DNA of 11,388 nucleotides from Candidatus Sifarchaeum subterraneum (GCA_016292335.1 JAECRX010000199.1:1-11388); one strand, 5' to 3'. Shown: positions 1 through 6,657, numbered from the stretch's first letter. Program-made: numbers and translations. Notes: a model not told the origin generated them from the sequence alone.

Positions 1-1
1 C

Positions 2-634
2 GACGCAGTTATGTCAGTTGGCTTGTGGAACAACCCTGCCCTTGCTGTTTATATCGCCATTACAGGGGCAATTTGGCTAGCGAACGACATTCCGCCATTC
101 CTGATCACATCAAGCAGAACTATATTCGCATGGGCCTTTGACAGATCTTTCCCAGTTAAATTCGCAGAAATAAATGAGAGATGGAGTTCTCCAATTTGGG
201 CTATAAATATAACGGCCCTTGTGGGTGTGTTCGGAATATTCCAGACAGCTGGAGAAGACATGGGCGTGCCACAGCTAATATTCTTCGGCCACTGGTTTGG
301 TGTAGTAGCCAGTCAAGTGTTCTACGATGTGATCATGATGTGGACCGGGTGCATGGTAGCTATGATACTTCCATGGTATCGATCAGATATCTTTGAAAAA
401 GGTCAAGCTTGGAAAGTTGGACCCATTCCGCTCGTTTCTCTCGTTGGTGGGATAGGATTTGTCTCAAACAGCTATGTTCTAGTCGAAAGCGCTGCAGCAT
501 CGCTCCCAGCCGGTGTCTATGTCCATATGGTATGGTTTACTCTGAGTATTCTTATCTGGACTTGGATGTTCGCTAAAAACAAAAAAATGGGAATCGATGT
601 GGAAACAATCTATACGGAGATTCCACCGGAGTAA
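2..634 (+). CDS. APC-superfamily amino acid/polyamine permease, C-terminal part (5'-truncated by window edge)
   Basis: This is the C-terminal portion of a multi-spanning transporter of the APC (amino acid-polyamine-organocation) superfamily; it would import or exchange an amino acid or related cation, but the substrate cannot be read from this part. The frame is open to the left edge, so the first Met at 11 is internal. Counting from that Met, hydrophobic segments lie at about residues 10-30, 61-80, 88-121, 137-160 and 168-187, matching the last five helices of a 12-helix permease. The block around residues 34-62 (TSSRTIFAWAFDRSFP, then a Pro after a short loop) is the typical APC signature in which a Ser-Arg-x-x-x-Ala-x-x-x-Asp segment precedes the next helix. 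The soluble tail ending in EIPPE is also usual. Its base composition looks more GC-rich than the neighbouring spacers. A T-tract follows the stop. The family call is firm, the substrate unknown. Confidence 0.85.
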   Translation, partial: DAVMSVGLWNNPALAVYIAITGAIWLANDIPPFLITSSRTIFAWAFDRSFPVKFAEINERWSSPIWAINITALVGVFGIFQTAGEDMGVPQLIFFGHWFGVVASQVFYDVIMMWTGCMVAMILPWYRSDIFEKGQAWKVGPIPLVSLVGGIGFVSNSYVLVESAAASLPAGVYVHMVWFTLSILIWTWMFAKNKKMGIDVETIYTEIPPE

Positions 635-672
635 CTTTCAGATACCTATACGTTTCAACCCCACATTCCATC

Positions 673-681
673 TTTTTTTTT
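673..681 (+). terminator. oligo-T terminator after the permease gene
   Basis: A run of nine T begins 38 bases after the permease stop codon, with no strong hairpin before it. Archaeal RNA polymerase terminates at such T-tracts on the non-template strand, so this is the likely end of the permease transcript. Confidence 0.55.
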
Positions 682-1006
682 CTAGTAACTATTAAGTTCT
701 CTGTGGTAGAGAAGATTTGAGTTGACTTCTGTAAATAACTTAGAAGCTTAAAGTAATTCGATCATCCGAAGAAAGCGTCTCCATGACATATATAGACACA
801 GACAGACACCAACTTACCCACAAAAAACTCAATATTTACCTTCTTCTTAATAATGTCTTCTTTTATACCCTCTGAATTTGCTAAATCTCACTTTAGATTC
901 ACTCCTACGGCCACCAAGTAACAAAATAAGATAAACTTACATTAAAAGTTCAATACACTCTCTATAAAATGTGAAACACTCACCAGTTGAATTGAAGAAT
1001 TGTAAC
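682..1006. other. AT-rich spacer without a recognisable gene
   Basis: About 325 bases lie between the permease terminator and the 3' end of mptD. No reading frame of convincing composition, tRNA-like cloverleaf or repeat array is visible on either strand. It holds only short imperfect inverted repeats (five-base arms, for example AATCT/AGATT near 885-900) and a TATA-like TTTTATAC near 863-870 on the plus strand with no gene following it. Confidence 0.5.
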
Positions 1007-1405
1007 CTATTTTTCTTCTTCCTCAATTTTTTCGATCCACATTAGCGGAAAATCAAGTTCAGGGATATAGTTCATTCTGAGCGTAACTCTTACTTTTTCA
1101 TATTTTGAAATTACTTTTGCGGAATAAAGCCTTCCGCTGAGTCCAGTGTAATCATATGGATGTGTTCCTTCCTTTAATTTTTCATAGTCGATTTTTATTT
1201 TAACTTTTTCAATCCAAGGCTGACAAGAAATAGTTTCTTCAATTGTTTGTTCTACAAGAGAAATTGTTTTTTTATCCCTTTTCAAGGGAACACCACCGAA
1301 TTGGTGATATAAAGCTCCAAGACTTATTGCAGCCTCAAATATTGCACGATCTCTGTCTGTAGTTCCTTCCCAAAAGTATTTCTTAACAATTTCTTCTATT
1401 TTCAT
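1007..1405 (-). CDS. mptD: Archaeal dihydroneopterin aldolase (MptD family)
   Basis: The 132-aa product matches the archaeal MptD (DUF372-type) dihydroneopterin aldolase, a small enzyme of about 125 residues that splits 7,8-dihydroneopterin to 6-hydroxymethyl-7,8-dihydropterin and glycolaldehyde for the pterin part of tetrahydromethanopterin. The diagnostic block is residues 20-36, with RAIFEAAISLGALYHQF: Glu24 and His34 sit where the family carries conserved polar residues thought to act in catalysis. A conserved Tyr-x-x-Glu-Leu-Asp-x-Pro-Leu-Met stretch (Tyr113 to Met122) closes the domain. The start at 1405 is chosen over an ATG 54 bases upstream because AGAGGTGA stands directly before it. 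The tail of four Glu and a Lys is an ordinary acidic end. The next gene on the other side (1639) is divergent, so this looks monocistronic. The family is recognised by memory of conserved blocks, not by a search. Confidence 0.82.
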   Translation of the reverse strand: MKIEEIVKKYFWEGTTDRDRAIFEAAISLGALYHQFGGVPLKRDKKTISLVEQTIEETISCQPWIEKVKIKIDYEKLKEGTHPYDYTGLSGRLYSAKVISKYEKVRVTLRMNYIPELDFPLMWIEKIEEEEK

Positions 1406-1410
1406 ATTCT

Positions 1411-1418
1411 CACCTCTT
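1411..1418 (-). promoter_or_regulatory. Shine-Dalgarno site that fixes the mptD start
   Basis: On the minus strand AGAGGTGAG lies about five bases before the ATG at 1405. No comparable site precedes the upstream in-frame ATG at 1459, so translation most likely begins at 1405 and the protein has 132 rather than 150 residues. Confidence 0.7.
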
Positions 1419-1576
1419 TTTAGAGCAGAAAAAATAGAGTCTGAGCAAATGAAATCCAAAACAGGGTATTCTCAATTCTTTTACCCAAATTTTCATCTAT
1501 TTGAAAGAATCAATTTAGAAAAAATTTTTTTATCATTGAATTTAACAATAACTGAGAAGAGATTTCAAAAGAATAT

Positions 1577-1587
1577 GTATTATTTAT
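1577..1587 (+). promoter_or_regulatory. TATA-like box for the coiled-coil protein gene
   Basis: The AT-rich stretch GTATTATTTAT lies about 55 bases before the TTG start at 1639. An archaeal start site about 25 bases downstream would give a leader of roughly 30 bases that includes the AAGGGA ribosome site at 1627-1632. The surrounding spacer is generally AT-rich, so this is only a candidate. Confidence 0.3.
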
Positions 1588-1638
1588 CACGAACCTCAAA
1601 GGGAGAGAATAACTACAAAAGAAAATAAGGGATTAATT

Positions 1639-3333
1639 TTGATCGAACAAAGAATAAAAAAACTACTTTTGGATCTAGAAAGAAAATTTCATTCCGGGGA
1701 AATTGATGAGCAAACATATGAGGATTTCAAAAAGGTCTATGAAAGAAAACTACAGGAAATTGTTTCATCCCCAAGAAGAGAAGTTTTTGTTAAATCTGTT
1801 CCTGAAAAATCTATAGAACCTGTTATAAAGAAAAGAATTGACTCTGTTCCAAAAGATATTTTAAACTACTTGAAGTGGAAACATGAGCTAATAGAAATAT
1901 CAGCACAGCGTAGAGACATTTTTGAAGAGTTGAAAAGACTTGAGCAACAAATTGAGTCAAAAAGACTCGATATCGATGAAATAGAAAAAATCACCACAAA
2001 AATCGAAAACATCAACGAAAGTCTGGAAGATTTTGATGAAAGAATCAAATATCTTAAAGAAAAAACCGCAAAGAGACAATTGGAGTTAATGAAAATTTAT
2101 GATGAAATTCGTACATACGAAGAACGACTAATCAAATTAGAAAATATTAATGTTAGCCAAGAAATTCGTGATAACCTTAAAGAAGAATACACCAAGAAAC
2201 TTGATTCACTTAGGGAGAGAATTCCTGAAGAGAAACAAAGGATTGAAACATCGATCACATTGCTGGAAGATGAAATTACAAGACATAATGAGGAGAAAGA
2301 TATCTTTGTGACAAGAGTAAAACTAGGAGAAATAAGTTCAGAAAGATTTGAAACTAAAGATAAACTGTTTAATGAAAAACTTGAACAGTTGAATAAGTAC
2401 ATTACAATTTTACAATCTGACCTTTTAAGGCACTCGGTAATTCCTCAGTTGCCAAGAAAAGAAGTAGAAGAACCAATTAAATTACCTAGCTCAGAAGAAA
2501 TCGAAGAACCAACTAAACTACACGAACTAGAAGAAGTCGAAGGAGAACAAATTGGTGAACTAGAAACTCCAAAAACGATCCCCTTTGATGTAGAAACCCT
2601 TTTAGGAAGGAATGTAAAAGATTCTAATGCACAATTTTACGGAAAAGTTCTCAACATTTTAAATATCCCTCAACATGGACCAATGCTCCTAATCAAAAGC
2701 AATAAGCCTAGCTCATCAATAAGAGATATTGTTGATGAAAAATTTGTAAATAGTGAGATTATTGAAAAAGAGGAAGAAGAAAACATCACCAAAAAAATCC
2801 AAGACCATTGTTTAAAAGAAGAAATACCAATCCTACCAGAGGAAGTGCGGTTATCATTTTATAGAATTGTTCCAATCGATTTAATTAAATTAGACCAAGA
2901 AAATGTTCTATTGACAGAAGAAAAACTGTTTACACTTCCACAAATATTCAGAGTTGAATGTAAAGATGTTGTTGATGTTGACGGACAACATCTCGGCACT
3001 GGATTCTCATTGAATGGCAAAAATTCGAAAATAACTCTAGAAATCTACAGAGAGATTCCTGAAGAAATATTCGAACTAGTAATAGGATTTATGGCTCTTT
3101 CGGAGTTGCAGTTGAAAGAAATACAAAAAATTGTTTCTGAGACGCTTAATATCGAAATGGAAAGGGGGAGTTGCCTTTCTAATTTGTTTAGATTTTTAAT
3201 AGAGATGGGAGAATTTGAAACAATAAAACAGTATGAGGAGCTTAAATCAACGGTAGACTTTCTAGAGGTTCCTTTCGAAGAGATAGAGGAAATTATGGAA
3301 AGTGCTGTTAAACTAAAGAAGAGCTATCCATAA
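1639..3333 (+). CDS. Coiled-coil protein with SHOCT-like motifs and PRC-barrel-like domains (possibly CdvA-related)
   Basis: The 564-aa product is soluble, with no signal peptide or membrane segment, and its exact function is unknown. Layout: residues 1-42 form a short helical motif with a SGEIDEQTYE turn, like SHOCT-type oligomerisation motifs; residues 73-263 are nearly continuous charged coiled coil; residues 222-255 repeat the short motif (LGEISSERFE); residues 270-312 are a Glu/Pro-rich linker; residues 316-353 and about 432-468 resemble PRC-barrel strands (LLGRNVKDSN and a Tyr-Gly-Lys-Val, then a second Asp-Gly-x-x-Leu-Gly); the rest is helical. PRC-barrel plus coiled coil recalls the archaeal cell-division protein CdvA, but there the PRC part is N-terminal, so the order is reversed and the link is an inference. 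The start is TTG with AAGGGA six bases upstream; no nearby ATG is in frame. It is transcribed divergently from mptD. Real coding gene with high certainty, role uncertain. Confidence 0.88.
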   Translation: MIEQRIKKLLLDLERKFHSGEIDEQTYEDFKKVYERKLQEIVSSPRREVFVKSVPEKSIEPVIKKRIDSVPKDILNYLKWKHELIEISAQRRDIFEELKRLEQQIESKRLDIDEIEKITTKIENINESLEDFDERIKYLKEKTAKRQLELMKIYDEIRTYEERLIKLENINVSQEIRDNLKEEYTKKLDSLRERIPEEKQRIETSITLLEDEITRHNEEKDIFVTRVKLGEISSERFETKDKLFNEKLEQLNKYITILQSDLLRHSVIPQLPRKEVEEPIKLPSSEEIEEPTKLHELEEVEGEQIGELETPKTIPFDVETLLGRNVKDSNAQFYGKVLNILNIPQHGPMLLIKSNKPSSSIRDIVDEKFVNSEIIEKEEEENITKKIQDHCLKEEIPILPEEVRLSFYRIVPIDLIKLDQENVLLTEEKLFTLPQIFRVECKDVVDVDGQHLGTGFSLNGKNSKITLEIYREIPEEIFELVIGFMALSELQLKEIQKIVSETLNIEMERGSCLSNLFRFLIEMGEFETIKQYEELKSTVDFLEVPFEEIEEIMESAVKLKKSYP

Positions 3334-3545
3334 TTTTCAGGTGATTCTTTCTGTTTAGACCTGCTCTGTGATAATTCTGGATAGCGAACAACTTCTCCCT
3401 AATGAAAGAAAAAAGAAAAGATCCTCTTGCAGATTTCGATAAAAATGAAATAAATAGTAGAAATTTTGTTGGAAACCGAGGGTTTACTGATTTGATATTG
3501 CATTAGGAAGGAAATAGCTAAAAATGGTATTCCGTAAAAATTTGG

Positions 3546-3564
3546 ACTGTATCGCAGTTTTTTT
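3546..3564 (+). terminator. Possible hairpin plus T-tract terminator, convergent spacer
   Basis: ACTG, a five-base loop and CAGT are followed by seven T on the plus strand, ending just before the profilin-like stop codon. It could end plus-strand transcription from the coiled-coil gene, although it lies about 210 bases after that gene's stop and the stem has only four base pairs. Confidence 0.25.
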
Positions 3565-3570
3565 GTGAAT

Positions 3571-3939
3571 TTACATCATTTTTGCTGCTTCATAAGCTGC
3601 TTTTGCTGTATCTGTATATGCCACTCCAGGATCGGAATCTGCTGAAGCCCATGCCACAATTAAGCCTTTTCCTGGTGGATCTCCGATTACTGTCATTACT
3701 ACATGTCCATTTCCAGCCACGTTTGTGGCCACATATCTCTCATCAGTAGCTTGCATGAGTGCATATCTGACGTTTTGAACGACGATAGATTGCTTATTTG
3801 AAAAAGCGTTAACAAAGTCAGATGGATTTACCGTCCAGTTTTGAGTTTGACCATATATTGTCCCGTCCCAACCGATAATTGCAACTGCACCAATAGATTC
3901 TGTTGCGAACAAATTGTTAATCAAATCTTGTAAACTCAT
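3571..3939 (-). CDS. Profilin-like protein (Asgard type)
   Basis: The 122-aa product has the length and secondary-structure order of a profilin, the small actin-binding protein that Asgard archaea share with eukaryotes. Seen in the sequence: an N-terminal helix (residues 2-12), a strand pair around AVAIIGWDGTIYG (18-30) like the profilin Ala-Ile-x-Gly-x-Asp-Gly-x-x-Tyr/Trp start, a helix at 39-47, a run of strands (51-98) containing Val-Arg-Tyr (57-59) where profilins have Gly-x-Lys/Arg-Tyr, a glycine turn at 76-78, a strand at 92-99 and a C-terminal helix (108-122). The alternative small fold, Roadblock/LC7, fits the strand order less well. If a profilin, it would act in the cytoplasm on the archaeal actin homologue. 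Start: ATG with GGAGGT nine bases upstream and a TATA box about 47 bases upstream. It appears to be a single-gene unit. The profilin call rests on motif reading only. Confidence 0.66.
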   Translation of the reverse strand: MSLQDLINNLFATESIGAVAIIGWDGTIYGQTQNWTVNPSDFVNAFSNKQSIVVQNVRYALMQATDERYVATNVAGNGHVVMTVIGDPPGKGLIVAWASADSDPGVAYTDTAKAAYEAAKMM

Positions 3940-3948
3940 GCCACATCA

Positions 3949-3992
3949 ACCTCCGCCAAAAGAGTAATAGGGTTCTTACAATCTATATATTC
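3949..3992 (-). promoter_or_regulatory. Promoter and ribosome site of the profilin-like gene
   Basis: On the minus strand GAATATATAGAT (3981-3992) is a good archaeal TATA box. A start about 25 bases downstream (near 3961) leaves a leader of about 22 bases containing GGAGGT (3949-3954), nine bases before the ATG. Confidence 0.55.
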
Positions 3993-4113
3993 TCTTTTCA
4001 AATTCTTTGATTGTATAGTATTAAGTTTTTTTGGTAAATTTGAGAGATTTTTCGATTCTTTAAACTATCTTCCGCACACTTTTCACATTGTAAACAATAT
4101 TGAGATTAGTTCC

Positions 4114-4124
4114 TTTATAAATAT
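4114..4124 (+). promoter_or_regulatory. TATA-box candidate ahead of a small plus-strand ORF
   Basis: TTTATAAATAT is close to the archaeal TATA consensus and points toward the ORF at 4215. A second TATA-like stretch (ATATAATATAA, 4164-4174) is nearer and would leave a leader of about 20 bases. The spacer from 3993 to 4214 otherwise shows nothing recognisable. Confidence 0.4.
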
Positions 4125-4214
4125 CTTATAATTACTTTCATAATACAAAATTGATAACAAAAAATATAATATAAATGTAAAGATGTTGCAGAATTTTTCG
4201 AAACAAATAAAAGG

Positions 4215-4391
4215 ATGAAAGAGCGTTCCATGTTCTGGTGTTGTTTCGGTTCATGGAAAAATAGTGGATGCTCATATGAATATATTGAGGCCATAGAGGA
4301 ATACGAAGGAAAAGGAGAGGGAAAGAAGAGGGAGCTGGCCAAAGAAAAGGCGATTTCCCATCATTTTCCTTTTCAAGAAACCACCATTTGA
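4215..4391 (+). CDS. Possible small protein, 58 aa, Cys/Trp-containing
   Basis: I do not recognise this ORF. It encodes 58 residues: the first part has Met1, Met6, Trp8, Cys9, Cys10, Trp14 and Cys19, the middle (22-45) is a charged Glu/Lys-rich helix, and it ends in a His-His-Phe-Pro stretch. In favour: it sits behind TATA-like boxes, and its base composition is less AT-rich than the flanking spacer, as expected for coding DNA. Against: the only ribosome-site-like bases (AAAGG) touch the ATG, and no family resemblance is visible. The three Cys and two Trp could suit a small metal site or disulfide, which is only speculation. It converges on the repeat-protein gene at 4478. The antisense frame here is Ser/Phe-rich and looks like a shadow. 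Confidence 0.38.
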   Translation: MKERSMFWCCFGSWKNSGCSYEYIEAIEEYEGKGEGKKRELAKEKAISHHFPFQETTI

Positions 4392-4410
4392 CATTTAATG
4401 TTGCTTTTAC

Positions 4411-4430
4411 AAAAAAGTGTGTTTATTTTT
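4411..4430. terminator. Convergent T-tract region
   Basis: Six A on the plus strand at 4411-4416 form a T-tract for minus-strand transcripts leaving the repeat-protein gene, and TTTATTTTT at 4422-4430 does the same for plus-strand transcripts from the small ORF. The position between two convergent reading frames fits a shared termination zone. No strong hairpin is seen. Confidence 0.3.
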
Positions 4431-4477
4431 AAGAATTGCATTTCCTTAGTTCTAAATGATCTTAGTTGATGATTTCA

Positions 4478-5887
4478 TTAGAGATTTCTGGATAATAATT
4501 TCTGACGCATCAGCAACCATGCGCCTACAGCTGACAAAATCCACATATCCCAAAAGACACCCCAGCTGCAAATCAGCCCAGATATTATTAATCCTTCCAC
4601 CTTTTTATCTTTAATAGGTATTCCTAATCCAATCGCAGCGTTCATACGAATTCCAGGCTCGGAATCAAGTAGTAGAGAGCGAAGTATTTCAGTCCCTTTT
4701 TTGGAAAAAGTTCCAAAAAAATTTAAACGAACTGCAAATGCAGCACCACGACGTAACCATAAATCATGAGTTTTGAGCAGAGGAGAAAGGGTTTGAAGTC
4801 CTTTTTCAGAGGCAGTACCAAGACAAACCATCCCAACGGACCAAGCAGCAAAAAAACGTACCCATCCATCCGAATCTTGGAAGAGTTTTTGGAGAGAATC
4901 AATTATTGTCTCTTCACCAGTGCCTAAACAAACCAAACCAGCACTGAATGCAGCACCACGACGGACCCATGCGGAAGAGTCCTCTAGGAGAGGTTGAAGA
5001 TGATTGACCCGTGATTCAGCTGAACATGTGCCAAGGAAAGCCAAACCAATTCCTGCTGTTGCTCCACGACGTACCTTATCAGAATGAGCCTCAAACAAGG
5101 GAAAGAGGTTTTCCAATTTTTCACCGGATTTAATATCGAGAAAAATCAATCCAACTCCCCATGCAGCACCCAAATATACCATCCATTGAGGATCCCTGAA
5201 TGCAGGGAAGAGTGCATCTATACCTGCTTCAGAACCTGTACTTAAATAAATCAATCCGATTCCCCATGCTGCACTACGACGAACCCATTCAGAAGGATCC
5301 TCAAGCAGTGGAGTTAGGATTTCCACTATTTCCTTCTTACCAGTTCCAATAAAAATCAACCCGATGCCTATAGCTGCGCCGCTTCTTAATCCATCAGAAG
5401 GCTTTTCGATCAATTGTTGAAGGACTTTTTTCCCTAGTTCGGATTGAGTGCCTAGGAAGGTTAAACCATAACCCAATGCAGCCCCGTGACATACCCATCC
5501 AAAAGAGTCTTCAAACAGAGGGATTAAATTTTTCACATCCTCCTCCGCTGCGGTTCCAAAAAGGAGAAAGCCAACGCCTAGTGCAGCATTTAAGCGAACC
5601 CTCCAATCGGGATCCTTAAGTAGAGGCTGAAGAATCTTCAATCCTATTTCAGAACAAGAATTGAAAAAGGTCATACCAATTCCCAAGGCAACATTAGCTC
5701 GGACAACGCCAGAAGGATCCTCAAGTAAAGGATAAAGAATTCCCAATTCTTCCTCAAGGTCTGTGTTGATAAGGCAAAATCCAACGCCCAATGCAGCACC
5801 ACTACGAATCCACTCATCCGAGTCCTTGAGAAGAAGGCGAAGTTCTTCAAGAGCTTTTGTTCTCTGGCCGATACTTGGTTTTTTCAT
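4478..5887 (-). CDS. Tandem-repeat alpha-helical protein with PC (proteasome/cyclosome)/HEAT-type repeats
   Basis: The 469-aa product is almost wholly built of twelve tandem helix-pair repeats beginning at residues 30, 65, 100, 135, 170, 205, 240, 275, 311, 346, 381 and 416; every spacing is 35 except one of 36. The consensus is roughly (G/N)AAxGxGLxFLGT, an acidic turn, then LxPLLxDxxxWVRR. The glycine-rich GxGLxxxGT half resembles the PC repeats of proteasome base subunits Rpn1 and Rpn2, which close into a ring; the DxxxxVR half is common to HEAT/PBS-lyase repeats. The Rpn-specific flanking domains are absent. Residues 432-460 are a Trp-rich hydrophobic tail that may anchor to membrane or cap the ring. 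Likely a scaffold; partners unknown. The ATG at 5887 is preferred over an in-frame TTG at 5911 because AGAGGG lies seven bases before it. The Nudix gene is 78 bases upstream on the same strand. Confidence 0.85.
   Translation of the reverse strand: MKKPSIGQRTKALEELRLLLKDSDEWIRSGAALGVGFCLINTDLEEELGILYPLLEDPSGVVRANVALGIGMTFFNSCSEIGLKILQPLLKDPDWRVRLNAALGVGFLLFGTAAEEDVKNLIPLFEDSFGWVCHGAALGYGLTFLGTQSELGKKVLQQLIEKPSDGLRSGAAIGIGLIFIGTGKKEIVEILTPLLEDPSEWVRRSAAWGIGLIYLSTGSEAGIDALFPAFRDPQWMVYLGAAWGVGLIFLDIKSGEKLENLFPLFEAHSDKVRRGATAGIGLAFLGTCSAESRVNHLQPLLEDSSAWVRRGAAFSAGLVCLGTGEETIIDSLQKLFQDSDGWVRFFAAWSVGMVCLGTASEKGLQTLSPLLKTHDLWLRRGAAFAVRLNFFGTFSKKGTEILRSLLLDSEPGIRMNAAIGLGIPIKDKKVEGLIISGLICSWGVFWDMWILSAVGAWLLMRQKLLSRNL
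4538..5800 (-). repeat. Twelve tandem 35-codon repeats (protein level)
   Basis: The units are about 105 bases each and encode the helix-pair repeats described for the host gene. They are recognisable at DNA level only in short blocks (for example AATGCAGCACC recurring near 4738, 4948 and 5783), so the duplications are old while the 35-residue period has been kept with a single one-residue insertion between units 8 and 9. Confidence 0.8.
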
Positions 5888-5894
5888 TTTTTTT

Positions 5895-5900
5895 CCCTCT
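5895..5900 (-). promoter_or_regulatory. Shine-Dalgarno site of the repeat-protein gene
   Basis: AGAGGG on the minus strand, seven bases before the ATG at 5887, decides this start over the upstream TTG at 5911. Confidence 0.6.
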
Positions 5901-5952
5901 ATGAACCTCAACTATCTTCAGACTAAGAAGTCTTAATTGAAAAGAGTCAGCA

Positions 5953-5959
5953 AAAAAAG
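5953..5959 (-). terminator. T-tract after the Nudix gene
   Basis: Seven T on the minus strand lie seven bases after the Nudix stop codon. Together with a five-base hairpin (AGACT/AGTCT, 5920-5933) in the leader of the next gene, it suggests at least partial termination between the two co-oriented genes. Confidence 0.35.
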
Positions 5960-5965
5960 GATTTC

Positions 5966-6430
5966 TCATTCCATTTCTGCAATGTTCTTTCCAAATTTTT
6001 CAGGAAATAGTCGCTTTAGTAGATCCTTTGCAGCTTTATGAATATTGTATTCGTCAATTGATTGAATGGGTACCCATTTTGCATCAAAAGCGTCACCCGA
6101 TGGCGCTAATATTCCACCGACTTTTTCTGCAAGAAAATCAATCACAACATAATGAAATTTCAATCTCCCCTTCTCATCTGGGACGATCACATCAAAGATT
6201 TCAGCAATATCACCTGTTTTAACGATAATTCCAGTTTCTTCCTCAACTTCTCTCTTTACTGCATCTCTTACTTTTTCTCCGAGTCTTACTAATCCCCCAG
6301 GAAAACTCCAAATACCTTTACCAGGTTCGTTTCCTCTCACAACAAGTAAAACATCGTCCCGATTATTGTCAAGGACTATACCAGCAACCCCGACTAAAGG
6401 CCTTTTAGGATATAGACGTTCTTCATCCAT
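5966..6430 (-). CDS. Nudix hydrolase, ADP-ribose pyrophosphatase-like
   Basis: The 154-aa product is a single-domain Nudix hydrolase, which cleaves a nucleoside diphosphate linked to another group using Mg2+ or Mn2+ held by the Nudix box. The box GX5EX7REUXEEXGU is complete: Gly46, Glu52, Arg60, Glu61, Val62, Glu64, Glu65, Gly67 and Ile68. A Pro (84) lies 16 residues after the box, a position reported as typical of ADP-ribose pyrophosphatases, and the FHYVVIDFLAE strand (92-102) is common in archaeal members; other nucleotide-sugar substrates cannot be excluded. Length is usual for the family, with no extra domain. The ATG has AAGGA seven bases upstream. It lies 78 bases upstream of the repeat-protein gene on the same strand and may be partly cotranscribed, but no functional link is evident. 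Family assignment is firm, substrate tentative. Confidence 0.92.
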   Translation of the reverse strand: MDEERLYPKRPLVGVAGIVLDNNRDDVLLVVRGNEPGKGIWSFPGGLVRLGEKVRDAVKREVEEETGIIVKTGDIAEIFDVIVPDEKGRLKFHYVVIDFLAEKVGGILAPSGDAFDAKWVPIQSIDEYNIHKAAKDLLKRLFPEKFGKNIAEME

Positions 6431-6507
6431 AATTTATTCCTTCTCAATTAAGATTTAATTTGATACAATAATATCAGTTCAATGTGAGGTAACGTCAAAT
6501 TTGAGCA

Positions 6508-6521
6508 TTTTTATAAATATT
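6508..6521. promoter_or_regulatory. Symmetric TATA element
   Basis: TTTTTATAAATATT reads as a TATA box on both strands. On the minus strand it could drive the Nudix gene with a leader of about 60 bases; on the plus strand it predicts a start near 6540, exactly where a cluster of inverted repeats begins. Confidence 0.45.
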
Positions 6522-6536
6522 GAATGAGACGACACT

Positions 6537-6649
6537 CCTACAAATAGGCTGATGAATCGCGAACATTTCTGGTAGGTTTCAAAAACTTTTTTCAAAAGCA
6601 TTTTTGAAGTAATATGAAATTTATCCCCCAAAAAAACTATTAACCTACC
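6537..6649. other. Nested inverted repeats; candidate structured RNA
   Basis: Three pairings are visible: CCTA/TAGG with a four-base loop (6537-6548), an outer perfect eight-base pair GGTAGGTT (6571-6578) with AACCTACC (6642-6649), and inside it a perfect seven-base hairpin TTCAAAA/TTTTGAA with a GCAT loop (6591-6608). They follow the predicted plus-strand start near 6540. This could be a small RNA, a structured leader, or the remnant of a small element. No known RNA family is recognised. Confidence 0.3.
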
Positions 6650-6657
6650 CAATAAAG

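Noticed and set aside
3402..3506. 34-codon plus-strand frame after the coiled-coil gene
   Set aside because: No ribosome site or promoter, and no recognisable content.
4115..4342. 75-codon minus-strand frame opposite the small plus-strand ORF
   Set aside because: Ser/Phe/Tyr-rich shadow composition, no ribosome site, and its 3' half is the AT-rich spacer.
6550..6570. TGATGA resembling a box C of an archaeal C/D guide RNA
   Set aside because: No CTGA box D or D' at suitable spacing follows.
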